This document shows, one piece after another, positions 1 to 7,496 of a stretch of DNA of 22,280 nucleotides. The DNA lies in the NCBI RefSeq assembly GCF_002453355.1, contig NZ_DKGQ01000010.1, positions 42,711 to 64,990 of the forward strand. Direction: 5' to 3'. The notes under the pieces are model-generated. The model did no database searches, was not told the DNA's origin, and was given only the letters and a program-made list of their open reading frames with translations. The position numbers were made by a program, and so were the translations under genes. Source of the stretch: Psychrobacter sp. UBA6766. Lineage in GTDB: Bacteria > Pseudomonadota > Gammaproteobacteria > Pseudomonadales > Moraxellaceae. Every line of letters begins with the position of its first letter. Position 1 is the first letter of the stretch.

Positions 1-50
1 TCTTTAAGAGTCAGCGCTTTTTCATGGTCAGCGTGGTGCTTTTAATTTTT

Positions 51-848
51 TTATGAAGAAGGCTCTAAACTTGGCTCAGTAGCGTCATCAATTGGATTAA
101 TAGGACCTTGCATCAATTCAGGCTCATCCTTATCGCTAATGATATCTTCATCGGCACTACTCGCCAGCAAATCGCGATAATTGATTTGCGTTTTAAGCAC
201 CAATTGCTCCTCTTCAAGCTCGCCATAATTTACTTGAACTTTATGTAAAGTGCTGATAATTTTTTTGTTCTTTTTGAGCCAGCGATTGATATCAAGGTAA
301 ATAATCTCTTCTTTTGCCCGCGCGATATTGATATAAGACAAAATAAAGCCCAAAGGGTCTTTTTTGAGGACATTATGATAAAACCAAATAAAAAGCTTAA
401 GACCTTGGCGCTTGATAAACGACTCGCAGCGTAGATTGAGGACATCGGTATAAGTCTGCTGCCCAAAAACGAAGCGCTGGACGTTGCGATCAAGCTGCAC
501 ATGAACCAAACTAAAATTACTCGCCACCTCGGCGTAAATGCCGCCAACATCAACCGTGCAATACAAGCGAAACCAGTCGTCATGTATCTCAGCGCGGAGC
601 TCTAAAATGGCCTTTACATTATCGGTGACAAATTTTTGTAGCGCATCGTTGACGTAGGTTTGCGCGACCGGCAAGGATATTTCATCCTCAAACTTATCTG
701 TCGTTTTGTTATAGATACTTTTGACTGCTTGGGTAAGACGCTCCCAGCCATCGCTGAATGATTCATCAAAACGGTCAGCGATACCCTCAAATAAATCCTC
801 AAAACTGTCTGAATCATCCCTATTGTCCATATGATCAAAGTTACTCAA
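51..848 (-). CDS. Uncharacterised acidic protein
   Basis: I do not recognise this 265-residue protein. It starts with TTG at 848-846, preceded by AAGGAT about 7 bases upstream, which supports this start over the ATG six codons in. The N-terminal 30 residues are rich in Asp, Glu and Ser, and the last 35 are again acidic with Pro and Ser. The middle (about 60-220) is a mixed aromatic and basic region, with a stretch near 150-175 (LFIWFYHNVLKKDPLGFIL) that is hydrophobic but broken by charges, so I do not call it a membrane segment. No signal peptide is visible. Both neighbours are separate transcription units, so context does not suggest a role. Codon use matches the surrounding genes, so I take it as a real resident gene. 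Confidence 0.72.
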   Translation of the reverse strand: MSNFDHMDNRDDSDSFEDLFEGIADRFDESFSDGWERLTQAVKSIYNKTTDKFEDEISLPVAQTYVNDALQKFVTDNVKAILELRAEIHDDWFRLYCTVDVGGIYAEVASNFSLVHVQLDRNVQRFVFGQQTYTDVLNLRCESFIKRQGLKLFIWFYHNVLKKDPLGFILSYINIARAKEEIIYLDINRWLKKNKKIISTLHKVQVNYGELEEEQLVLKTQINYRDLLASSADEDIISDKDEPELMQGPINPIDDATEPSLEPSS

Positions 849-1370
849 ACTTATTATCCTTATAATTATAGTGCTCAGCGTTTAATAGCAAGCGCAAAAA
901 ATACTTATAAAACAGTATATATTAAAATGGCAGCATGCAAAATGGACGTCTACGTTTTGTCCTTATTAAGCAGGGTTACTATTTACCATCGATTGAAAAA
1001 AAACTTTAATATGCATGGCTTTAATACGCCAAACTTTGCAAACGCGAGTTAGTAGATTAGCAGGGATAAGAAAGCAACTCTGTTAATAGCTGCGGTATAC
1101 AGTTGTGCTAGCGATACAATTATGCGTCATGGTATGATAGCGCCGGCATTGGTCGACAGGTGCTCATTTCATTTAAGAACAGCTATATGATCGATTCACT
1201 TTAAAAGCGCTTTAGTGCCACTGAAATAAGTTTTTCTTGATTTCTGCTATCACAGAGGCCACGAAAAACTCATTCCAGTAACACCTGACTATTAACGTAT
1301 TGCTTTTATTTTGAACTTACCTCATACGATTTTTGCCGACCACCCTTATATTTATCAGCTGAGATTAACT
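849..1370. other. Intergenic region between divergent genes
   Basis: About 520 bases lie between the divergent uncharacterised gene and the TonB-like gene. An open frame on the plus strand (831-1052) has no ribosome binding site and an unlikely composition, so I do not call it. An extended -10 box, TG-G-TATGAT, lies at 1130-1138 and may start the TonB-like transcript with a leader of over 200 bases, but no good -35 is seen. AAAGCGCTTT near 1204-1213 is a small palindrome of unknown meaning. Nothing else is recognised. Confidence 0.4.
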
Positions 1371-2258
1371 GTGGCCTATATTAAAGACTCGCAAAGCTAT
1401 CATTTTTCAGCGCAAGCGCCCAAGCGTGATATCAGTTTGCCGATGGCGGTTGTTATCGCCGTTAGCGTGCATGCGCTGATTATTTTTGGAATCAGCTTCT
1501 CAATGGGACAAGACCCTGCTGGCATGATGCAGGACGTTGCAAAAGCTTTAACCGAGAATATGCAGCCAAATGAAGATGCGCAGTTTATTGCCAATGCCAC
1601 CCAAGAAGGCGGCGGAACGGTGCAAGAACAAATTCGCCAAGAAACGGATCAGATCAGCCCCGTGTCTTCCGAGCAAGTGAGCGAGACGCAGGATGTGATT
1701 AACTTGCAGCGTCAAGTCCGTCAGCAGCGTTATCAAGAAAGCTATCTGCGTACGACGCTAAGCTGGCGCGAAGCAAGCGTCGAGTCTGACAATGATAGCA
1801 AGCAAGAACAAGATGACATGATAGCGCAAGAAGAACGCCTGCGTAAGCAAATCACTACCTTAGAAGCACAGCTGTCTCAGCGTCAACAGCTTTACGCGAC
1901 CAAATCAAAAGTTGTGACCGTCGATAGCAATTCGACAACGCGCGGTGCCGCCGCCGATTATATCAATACCTTTCGTGAGCACGTTGAGCGGGTCGGGAAT
2001 CTGCAATATCCTTCCCAAGCGCGTGCTCAAGGTATCACGGGTGAGGTGCGCTTGATGGTCGTTATCGGTAATGACGGTAATCTCAAAGCCATTCGTTTGC
2101 TTGAAAGCTCAAACTCGACCATACTAGATGAAGCGGCCAAACAGTCAGTCAGACAAGCCGCGCCCTTTGGTAAATTTACCGAAGATATGAATGATATCGT
2201 CGAGTTGCGACTGATACGTACGTATCGCTACAGTGATAGAGTGGACGTCACTTACTAA
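1371..2258 (+). CDS. TonB/TolA-like energy transducer family protein
   Basis: An envelope protein of 295 residues from the GTG at 1371. GAGAT lies 6 bases upstream of that codon. The longer reading from TTG at 1311 (315 residues) has no ribosome binding site. Residues 24-43 form one membrane segment (PMAVVIAVSVHALIIFG), giving an N-in single-span anchor. It is followed by a Gln/Glu-rich region with coiled-coil character (about 105-175). The C-terminal 90 residues match the TonB C-terminal fold: YPSQARAQGITGEV, the DG pair, SSNSTILDEAAKQSV. Classical TonB has a Pro-rich linker with Glu-Pro and Lys-Pro repeats. Here it is replaced by the Gln-rich coiled coil, which is closer to TolA. No exbB, exbD or tol genes are in the window, so the motor partner is unknown. 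It probably links inner and outer membrane. Confidence 0.8.
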   Translation: MAYIKDSQSYHFSAQAPKRDISLPMAVVIAVSVHALIIFGISFSMGQDPAGMMQDVAKALTENMQPNEDAQFIANATQEGGGTVQEQIRQETDQISPVSSEQVSETQDVINLQRQVRQQRYQESYLRTTLSWREASVESDNDSKQEQDDMIAQEERLRKQITTLEAQLSQRQQLYATKSKVVTVDSNSTTRGAAADYINTFREHVERVGNLQYPSQARAQGITGEVRLMVVIGNDGNLKAIRLLESSNSTILDEAAKQSVRQAAPFGKFTEDMNDIVELRLIRTYRYSDRVDVTY

Positions 2259-2388
2259 AGCAGTTTAAAATCAGTGAAGTTTTATTCAAAGCTACATAAT
2301 AATAAATATCTAAATGATAAAAAGTGTTTATAAAAGCACAATTATAAGATAATAGTTTTTTAAAACAGTTTTACAATAAAGAGCCAGT

Positions 2389-3264
2389 ATGGAATTTTTA
2401 GGTTTTACCGTCGATATTGCCACTTTAACAGAAAGCGCTTTTAGCATCGTGTTGAAAATCGCTTTTGCCTTGTTGATATTTATCATCGGGCGCTGGCTAG
2501 CGAAAAAAATCGTCGCCTTCAGCAATCGGATTATGCTAAGTAGCCATTTAGAAGCAACGGCTGCCAACTTTTTAAGCCGATTATTATATGGCATGTTACT
2601 GGTCGTCGTTATTTTGGCAGCGCTCAGTAAAGTCGGCGTACAAACCACTTCTGTCGTTGCTATCTTGGGCGGTGCAGCGGTGGCGATTGGCTTGTCGCTT
2701 AAAGATCAGCTATCAAACTTCGCTGCTGGTATCATGATTGTGACCTTTCGCCCGTTTGTTCGCGGCGATTACGTACAAATTAGCAGCTACACTGGGACGG
2801 TTACCGAAATCACCCTGATTAATACCCATTTAACGACCATCAATAATCACGACATCATTATTCCCAACAATGATATCACTACTTCAGCGGTAACCAATTA
2901 TACAGCGCTTCCCAATCGCCGCGTTGATATTACCATTCGTATTGGTTATGACGCCGATATCAAAACGGCCAAAGATATCATGTTAAAACTGGCCAACGAT
3001 AATGCCATGGCTTTTACTGATCCTGCACCTATCGTTCGAGTGACGAATTTAGGGGAAAATTCAGTCGATTTAACATTAAACGTTTGGACTACCAATAACG
3101 ACTGGTGGTCGATGAACTGTGATTTACTTGAATCCTTTAAATATGCCTTAGAGGATCATGAAATCGATATTCCATTCCCGCAGCGTAGCGTCCATGTTAA
3201 AGGGCTAGAGCAGTTGGTTAATAACACCGATAAATCACAGACGTTGCCACTAACTAAAAGCTAA
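2389..3264 (+). CDS. mscS: MscS-family small-conductance mechanosensitive channel
   Basis: An inner-membrane channel of 291 residues, close to E. coli MscS (286). It releases solutes when membrane tension rises on osmotic downshock. Two membrane segments (about 17-38 and 63-82) precede the pore-lining TM3, which shows the Gly/Ala packing pattern of the family (GGAAVAIGLSLKDQLSNFAA). The beta-domain signature FRPFVRGDYVQ follows, then IPNNDI and the cytoplasmic alpha/beta domain. The ATG has GAG about 6 bases upstream. Its TAA (3262-3264) overlaps the stop of the convergent ybeY gene, and no terminator hairpin separates them. The family assignment is firm. Gating properties cannot be read from the sequence. 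Confidence 0.93.
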   Translation: MEFLGFTVDIATLTESAFSIVLKIAFALLIFIIGRWLAKKIVAFSNRIMLSSHLEATAANFLSRLLYGMLLVVVILAALSKVGVQTTSVVAILGGAAVAIGLSLKDQLSNFAAGIMIVTFRPFVRGDYVQISSYTGTVTEITLINTHLTTINNHDIIIPNNDITTSAVTNYTALPNRRVDITIRIGYDADIKTAKDIMLKLANDNAMAFTDPAPIVRVTNLGENSVDLTLNVWTTNNDWWSMNCDLLESFKYALEDHEIDIPFPQRSVHVKGLEQLVNNTDKSQTLPLTKS

Positions 3265-3917
3265 AAATAAGGATTAGGTAACCCTAATCCTGCCAAAATA
3301 TCAATCTCAAAGCGTTCCATCTCATCTTGTTCGGCTTGTCCGAGCTCGTGGTCAAAACCAAGTAAGTGCAGTATGCCATGAATCAATAAATGGCTAATAT
3401 GCTGCGCTACAGTCTTGTTTTGTTCAGTAGCTTCACGTACGACCACGGCATGACAAACAATGAGCTCGCCTAGCGGTAGCGTTGGCATCAGTCCAATGAT
3501 TGCCGCTGGCAAGTCGCTTGGATAGGATAAGATATTGGTGGCATAGTCTTTGCCGCGCGCCTCTAAATTTAGCTCTTGACCCTCGACTGCATCGATAATA
3601 TAAATATCGAGCGCCTTAGACTTTTCTTGCCATATCTCAGCATCGACATCAGCAAAGTAAGGCAGCGTCAGGCCATGGTTAATATGCTCATCGATATTAT
3701 CCAAAGTCGCCATCATGACTTTTAACAATTTTTCGCGAGGATAAAAGCTATCCAGTATCTCGTCATCAATACTATCGGCGGCGCTTATATCAAGCACGGC
3801 TAAGCTGCCATTAGTATTAAATGCGGCTAAGTTCTTATCGTTCTCATCATTATTAAAACGGCTATTAATATTCTCGTTTAAGTGATTTTCAGCGTTATTA
3901 TGTTCGGCTGGGCTCAT
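3261..3917 (-). CDS. ybeY: Endoribonuclease YbeY (rRNA maturation factor)
   Basis: A zinc metalloprotein needed for 16S rRNA 3' end maturation and 70S ribosome quality control in bacteria. The zinc motif H-x3-H-x5-H is present (H180, H184, H190 in HGILHLLGFDH), as is the conserved RGKDYATNILSYP segment at 121-133. At 218 residues it is about 60 longer than E. coli YbeY (155). The extra part is an Asn/Asp/Glu-rich N-terminal tail. The start is well supported, since AAGGAG lies 6 bases before the ATG, so the tail appears to be translated. phoH lies just upstream on the same strand, the usual partnership of these two genes, although a terminator-like hairpin separates them here. The stop overlaps that of mscS. 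Confidence 0.93.
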   Translation of the reverse strand: MSPAEHNNAENHLNENINSRFNNDENDKNLAAFNTNGSLAVLDISAADSIDDEILDSFYPREKLLKVMMATLDNIDEHINHGLTLPYFADVDAEIWQEKSKALDIYIIDAVEGQELNLEARGKDYATNILSYPSDLPAAIIGLMPTLPLGELIVCHAVVVREATEQNKTVAQHISHLLIHGILHLLGFDHELGQAEQDEMERFEIDILAGLGLPNPYF

Positions 3918-3987
3918 GCTACTCTCCTTTTTTATTTCAATGTGAAAGTATCTAAGATTAATTAACTAGCAATAAATGATTAACACT

Positions 3988-4013
3988 AAAAAACCGGATA
4001 TCAAATCCGGTTT
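3988..4013 (-). terminator. Intrinsic terminator or attenuator after phoH
   Basis: Arms AAACCGGAT and ATCCGGTTT form a perfect 9-bp stem with a 5-base loop. On the minus strand the stem runs into TTTTTT (3993-3988). It follows the phoH stop by about 30 bases and precedes ybeY by about 70 bases. It should end or reduce phoH transcripts before ybeY. Confidence 0.75.
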
Positions 4014-4043
4014 GTGTCATATATATACGTTGCTTAAAATAGA

Positions 4044-5144
4044 TTATAACTTAGCGGCGGCATCAGAAATGGCTTGTTTACGCTCTTGCTCTTTCATGCG
4101 CTCAAACTTACGCTTTTCTTGTAAGGCGAGTTGCTCTTCATCAAAAACATCATAAGCTTCAACGATTTTTTGTACCAATTGATGGCGCACGACGTCTTTT
4201 GAGTCAAACTTGGTGATATGAATCTCTTCGATACCGCTTAAGATATCCATCGCTTGCGCCAGACCTGATTTGTGCCCACGTGGTAAATCGACCTGCGTAA
4301 TATCGCCAGTAATAACCGCTCGTGAGCCAAAACCTAAACGCGTTAAGAACATCTTCATTTGCTCAGGCGTGGTATTTTGCGCTTCATCTAAGATAACAAA
4401 CGAATTGTTTAGCGTACGACCGCGCATATAGGCAAGCGGGGCGACCTCAATGATTTGCTTTTCGAGCATTTTACCGACTTTATCAAAGCCAAGCATTTCA
4501 TACAGCGCGTCATATAAAGGACGTAAATACGGGTCGATTTTTTGGGTCAAATCTCCGGGTAAAAAGCCCAATTTTTCGCCAGCTTCTACCGCTGGACGCA
4601 CCAATAAAATACGCTCAATCTCATTGCGCTCAAGCATATCGACCGCACAAGCGACGGCAAGATAAGTCTTACCCGTACCAGCAGGCCCAATACCAAACGA
4701 CACGTCAGAGGCTAAAATATCTCTGACATAACGCTGCTGATTGCCACCGCGCGGGATAATTTTCCCTTTACGGGTACGCAGACTAATCGGCGTAAAGTCA
4801 GTGGCGGCTTCCAAATTATCAGCATCTTCCTCGGCAGCCGATTGCTTATCGGCCTCTATATCTTCATCGCGGGCGATGCTCGATTGGATAATAAGATGTA
4901 GCTCTTCGGCGCTGATATCTTTGGTGTTTTGCGCTTCATCGACCATTTTATAAATGATGCGTTCGCCGCGCTCAACGCCCAAAATATCGCCACTTAAACA
5001 GAAGTCGCCTTGGCGTTGGCTGATTTTAATATCGAGGCGTTCTTGGATATATTTCATGTGGTTATTATATTCGCCGAGCACGGTTTTCAGCTGTGCTGGG
5101 GTCAACGATTCAAAATGTATACGGCGGCTTATGGAATCAGTCAA
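4044..5144 (-). CDS. ybeZ: PhoH-like ATPase (YbeZ)
   Basis: A cytoplasmic P-loop ATPase of the PhoH family, 366 residues against 346 for E. coli YbeZ. Members are linked to RNA metabolism and act with YbeY. Walker A is GPAGTGKT at 153-160 and Walker B is VILDEAQN with D253-E254. Also typical are LLVRPAVEAGEKLGFLPGDL (181-200) and VITGDITQVDLPRG. The N-terminal 90 residues are the usual family extension, followed by an acidic linker (about 93-115). The C-terminus is a charged, probably helical tail (EEQLALQEKRKFERMKEQ). It starts at TTG (5144-5142) with AAGGAT exactly 6 bases upstream. In E. coli the order is miaB-ybeZ-ybeY-ybeX-lnt. Here only the ybeZ-ybeY core is kept, and an IS element lies upstream. 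Confidence 0.93.
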   Translation of the reverse strand: MTDSISRRIHFESLTPAQLKTVLGEYNNHMKYIQERLDIKISQRQGDFCLSGDILGVERGERIIYKMVDEAQNTKDISAEELHLIIQSSIARDEDIEADKQSAAEEDADNLEAATDFTPISLRTRKGKIIPRGGNQQRYVRDILASDVSFGIGPAGTGKTYLAVACAVDMLERNEIERILLVRPAVEAGEKLGFLPGDLTQKIDPYLRPLYDALYEMLGFDKVGKMLEKQIIEVAPLAYMRGRTLNNSFVILDEAQNTTPEQMKMFLTRLGFGSRAVITGDITQVDLPRGHKSGLAQAMDILSGIEEIHITKFDSKDVVRHQLVQKIVEAYDVFDEEQLALQEKRKFERMKEQERKQAISDAAAKL

Positions 5145-5404
5145 GCGATTATCCTTGTATTTGGTTGCCCGCTACTATGGCTGCTGCTTCTGTGCATCAT
5201 TGCTTTTATGCATGATAGTCGAGCGGGCTTTAGAGATAAAATTGTGAGTCGTGTTTCAATGTTTTTAAATAGTTTTTATAACGTTTGTTGCTTTTATAAC
5301 AGTTGTTTAGCTGATAGAAATTAAGATGACGATAAATGGCTGATAAGAATTGTTATTCGTAAAATGACTGGTAATAAGTAACTATACTGCCTTCATTATG
5401 GTAG

Positions 5405-5560
5405 ATAGATTATGAACTACCCTCCACCTTAGAGGCAGGGGTTTCTTAGATAATACCCATACTTGATACGGTATTCTGTATCAGCGGTTAGGCAAATTGA
5501 CTAAGCTAACTCCGTCGCACCGACGGTTTTTAGTGTGACCAGCTTCAAACCCTCATTGAG
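5405..5560 (-). ncRNA. Probable TnpB guide RNA (omega RNA/reRNA)
   Basis: TnpB nucleases use an RNA transcribed across the 3' end of tnpB and the right end of the element, with the guide taken from the flanking DNA. At the expected place there are two hairpins: CCGTCG/CGACGG with a 3-base loop (5512-5526, inside the last tnpB codons) and TGATAC/GTATCA with an 8-base loop (5464-5483), followed by the right-end hairpin. Position and structure are seen. Transcription is inferred. The guide would be the roughly 16-20 bases of chromosomal DNA on the phoH side of the right end. Confidence 0.45.
5419..5442 (-). repeat. Right-end (RE) hairpin of the IS element
   Basis: Imperfect stem: ACCC pairs with GGGT, then one bulged base (5423, A on the minus strand), then C-G and two G-T wobbles on the transposed strand, around the loop CCTCTAAGG. 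It has the same layout as the left-end hairpin at 7122-7147. Such subterminal hairpins with one extrahelical base are what TnpA recognises in this family. Confidence 0.65.
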
Positions 5561-6652
5561 AATATTGATACTGGCGTTAATGTCCCGATCATTGGTTTGC
5601 AAACAACTAGGGCAATCCCATGATCTTAATGACAAGGGTAATTCAGCCTTGGTCAGTAAGTGGCCACAGTTTGAACAGGTTTTAGAAGATGGGTACCATC
5701 TATCTATTTTGACAAGCGTCTTGCCATACCATTCCGCTTTATAAGCAAGCATGGCAGTGAAGGTTGACCATGAGCTATCACTAATCGCTTTTGATAGTTT
5801 TTTATGCTTAACCATACCTTTGACGTTCAAATCTTCTATAGCAATCACATCGTGGTTTTTGATGAGGTTGAATGAGAGTTTATGTAGAAAATCAGTGCGG
5901 CTATTGGTTATTTGCTCATAAATTTTGGCGACTTTAATTCTTTGCTTTTGATAGTTGCGGCTGTCGCTCAGCTTGCGTTGCTGCGCATTGGCCACTACTC
6001 TGCGCCTGGCTAAAATCTTTTGCTCTCTTGCCAACTTGTGTTGCAACTTCGATAGAAACTTAGGATTAGCGACTTTGCTGCCATCCGATAAGACGATGAA
6101 GTCAGTTAATCCTAAATCAATGCCGATGTTTGAGTCAGTCTTCACTATTTCATCAACAACAGTTTCAACCAATAAGCTGACATAGTATTTGCCTGATGGG
6201 GTTTTGCTGATGGTCGCTGATTTGATTAAGCCGTTTATTTTATTCGGGAATTTGGCGGGGATATGACCAATCTTAGGCAGTTTAACGGTATTGTGCGTGA
6301 CGGCTACTGTGCCCTTTTGGTTGTTGGTTGTATAACTGTCGCGTTGCCCTTTTTTCTTGAACTTGGGGAAGCCAAAACCGCCTTTGAAGAACTTATTATA
6401 AGCGCCTCTTAAGTTTTGCTGAACGTTGGCCAATGCCAAGCTATCGACCTCTTTTAACCACTCGTACTCGTTTTTATATTGAGCTGGGGTATTCTTTAAT
6501 TGGGTTTTGGTTTCTTTATAGTGTTCTATCTTGTCACTAAGCATCTTGTTCCAGATAAAGCGTACACAACCAAACGACTTAGCAAAGAATACTTGCTGGT
6601 CAATGGCCGGATACAGCCTGACTTTATAGGCTTTTAGGATTTGTTTGGTCAT
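5501..6652 (-). CDS. tnpB: TnpB RNA-guided endonuclease (IS605 OrfB)
   Basis: A TnpB protein of 383 residues, full length for the family (about 350-410). In characterised members it is an RNA-guided, RuvC-type DNA nuclease related to Cas12 that helps keep the element in place after excision. All expected parts are seen. The N-terminal helical and WED-like region begins AYKVRLYPAIDQQ. RuvC-I is GIDLG with D179, RuvC-II is IAIEDL with E273, and the zinc finger is C326-x2-C329 with C347-x2-C350. RuvC-III is NDRDINASINI (D355/D357). The start ATG overlaps the tnpA TAA by one base, suggesting translational coupling. No frameshift or missing catalytic residue is visible, in contrast to the neighbouring tnpA. 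I infer that the protein is functional. Confidence 0.93.
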   Translation of the reverse strand: MTKQILKAYKVRLYPAIDQQVFFAKSFGCVRFIWNKMLSDKIEHYKETKTQLKNTPAQYKNEYEWLKEVDSLALANVQQNLRGAYNKFFKGGFGFPKFKKKGQRDSYTTNNQKGTVAVTHNTVKLPKIGHIPAKFPNKINGLIKSATISKTPSGKYYVSLLVETVVDEIVKTDSNIGIDLGLTDFIVLSDGSKVANPKFLSKLQHKLAREQKILARRRVVANAQQRKLSDSRNYQKQRIKVAKIYEQITNSRTDFLHKLSFNLIKNHDVIAIEDLNVKGMVKHKKLSKAISDSSWSTFTAMLAYKAEWYGKTLVKIDRWYPSSKTCSNCGHLLTKAELPLSLRSWDCPSCLQTNDRDINASINILNEGLKLVTLKTVGATELA

Positions 6653-7047
6653 TATTTGCCCTGATACATAATGTACTGCTTGATTACCTCAAGAGGTGCG
6701 TCGCCTGTGGTTATTAAACAAAACGATTGCGACCAAAACCTATCCTCCCAAAGTTTGCTTTTAATCTGTGGAAATTCTTTTTTAATAAGCGACTGCTTGC
6801 TGATTTGTAGGTGTTAATAAACTTGCTAAGATCACTTTTTGAATGGGCTTTGAATAGGATGTTAACATGGTCTTTGTCATGATTCCACTCAATAACTTCA
6901 ATCTTATAATCGGGGCTGATACGCTCAAAAAATTGCTTTGGTTCTATCTGATACTGCATCATTAAATACTTCTCTACGATATTTAGTTACCAAAATAAGA
7001 TAGTAGTTTAATAGGAAGACTGAAAGAGAATTAGTGTCCAAGAGCAT
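6652..7047 (-). pseudogene. tnpA: IS200/IS605 TnpA transposase, double frameshift
   Basis: Joining three pieces gives a full-length Y1 transposase of about 131 residues. Piece 1 (from ATG 7047) reads LDTNSLSVFLLNYYLILVTK and ends at TGA 6927-6925 after a T6 run. Piece 2, shifted +1, covers FERISPDYKIEVIEWNHDKD to SSRLLKK, up to the AAAAAAG at 6783-6777. Piece 3, shifted -1, reads EFPQIKSKLWEDRFWSQS to its TAA at 6654-6652. The +1 and -1 shifts cancel. Two key positions are also altered: the HUH motif reads DHVN instead of DHVH, and the usual NYHL near the N-terminus reads NYYL. The open frame at 6714-6962 is only the middle piece. I read this as a decayed, inactive transposase. Recoding at the two slippery sites is possible but would not restore the HUH motif. 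Confidence 0.85.
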
Positions 7048-7121
7048 CTAACAGTAAGCCTTTTAATAAATAGATTGGTTATATACCATACGACACATTG
7101 GCTGTTATATCAAACGTATTC

Positions 7122-7147
7122 ATCCCACTATCTTAGAGGTAGGGGAT
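7122..7147 (-). repeat. Left-end (LE) hairpin of the IS element
   Basis: On the minus strand ATCCC-CTA pairs with TAG-T-GGGAT: 8 bp with a single bulged T (opposite base 7127) and a 9-base loop CCTCTAAGA. A hairpin with one extrahelical T is the recognition structure described for TnpA of this family. The left tip should lie shortly beyond 7147. Confidence 0.75.
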
Positions 7148-7496
7148 TTCTTCGAAATTTTTGTTAAAATTCAATTGATATGAGGGAAGTAGCGCTTTAT
7201 TTTTGTATGGTGATTGCAACTGTAGATCATACACCTTAGAGAGAAAACGGCAACAAAACTATATAGCCACTTTGGTTAGTGCCAGGAGTACAGAACAAGG
7301 GATAATTTGTGGTAATCTAGTGCTTAGATACTAGTGCTTAGATACTAGTGCTTAGATAAAAGCGCTATAAAACTGGGATAAGACTATTAAATAACGAAAG
7401 ACGTATCAGATAAAACAAGATTTTTGAGTATCTTTTTGGGTGTAAAGTCATTGTGTCTAATAGCGTACTAAATGGATCATAATAGGAATAACAACC
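7148..7496. other. Spacer between IS left end and ubiH
   Basis: About 350 bases without a gene. It holds the outer tip of the IS, a 3 x 14-bp tandem repeat (7317-7358), and the probable ubiH promoter. A weak candidate promoter is TTGGGT (7436-7441) and TAATAG (7458-7463), 16 bases apart. AGGA lies about 9 bases before the ubiH ATG. No open frame is convincing. Confidence 0.4.
7317..7358. repeat. 14-bp tandem repeat, three perfect copies
   Basis: CTAGTGCTTAGATA is repeated three times without a mismatch at 7317-7330, 7331-7344 and 7345-7358. The unit starts with the palindrome CTAG. It lies 138 bases before the ubiH start, between the IS left end and the gene. It could be slippage-prone DNA or a set of binding sites spaced at 14 bp. 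Its function is unknown. Confidence 0.95.

Larger units (their letters stand above)
5400..7165 (-). mobile_element. IS200/IS605-family insertion sequence (tnpA-tnpB)
   Basis: The element is recognised from a tnpA-type Y1 transposase (broken) and a tnpB whose start overlaps the tnpA stop as TAATG, plus similar hairpins near both ends (5419-5442 and 7122-7147). The ends share AAGAAA-x-CCCCT-x-CCTCTAAG on the minus strand. Elements of this family have no terminal inverted repeats and make no target duplication, so the outer limits given are estimates based on the usual 10-20 bases between hairpin and tip. The target tetra- or pentanucleotide was not identified. It lies in the spacer between phoH and ubiH and breaks no visible gene. 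Confidence 0.85.

Noticed and set aside
831..1052. Open frame of 73 codons on the plus strand
   Set aside because: It has no ribosome binding site, overlaps the start of the acidic-protein gene on the other strand, and its composition is that of translated spacer.
5010..5324. Plus-strand open frames opposite the phoH start
   Set aside because: They are antisense to a well-supported gene and carry no recognisable domain or ribosome binding site.
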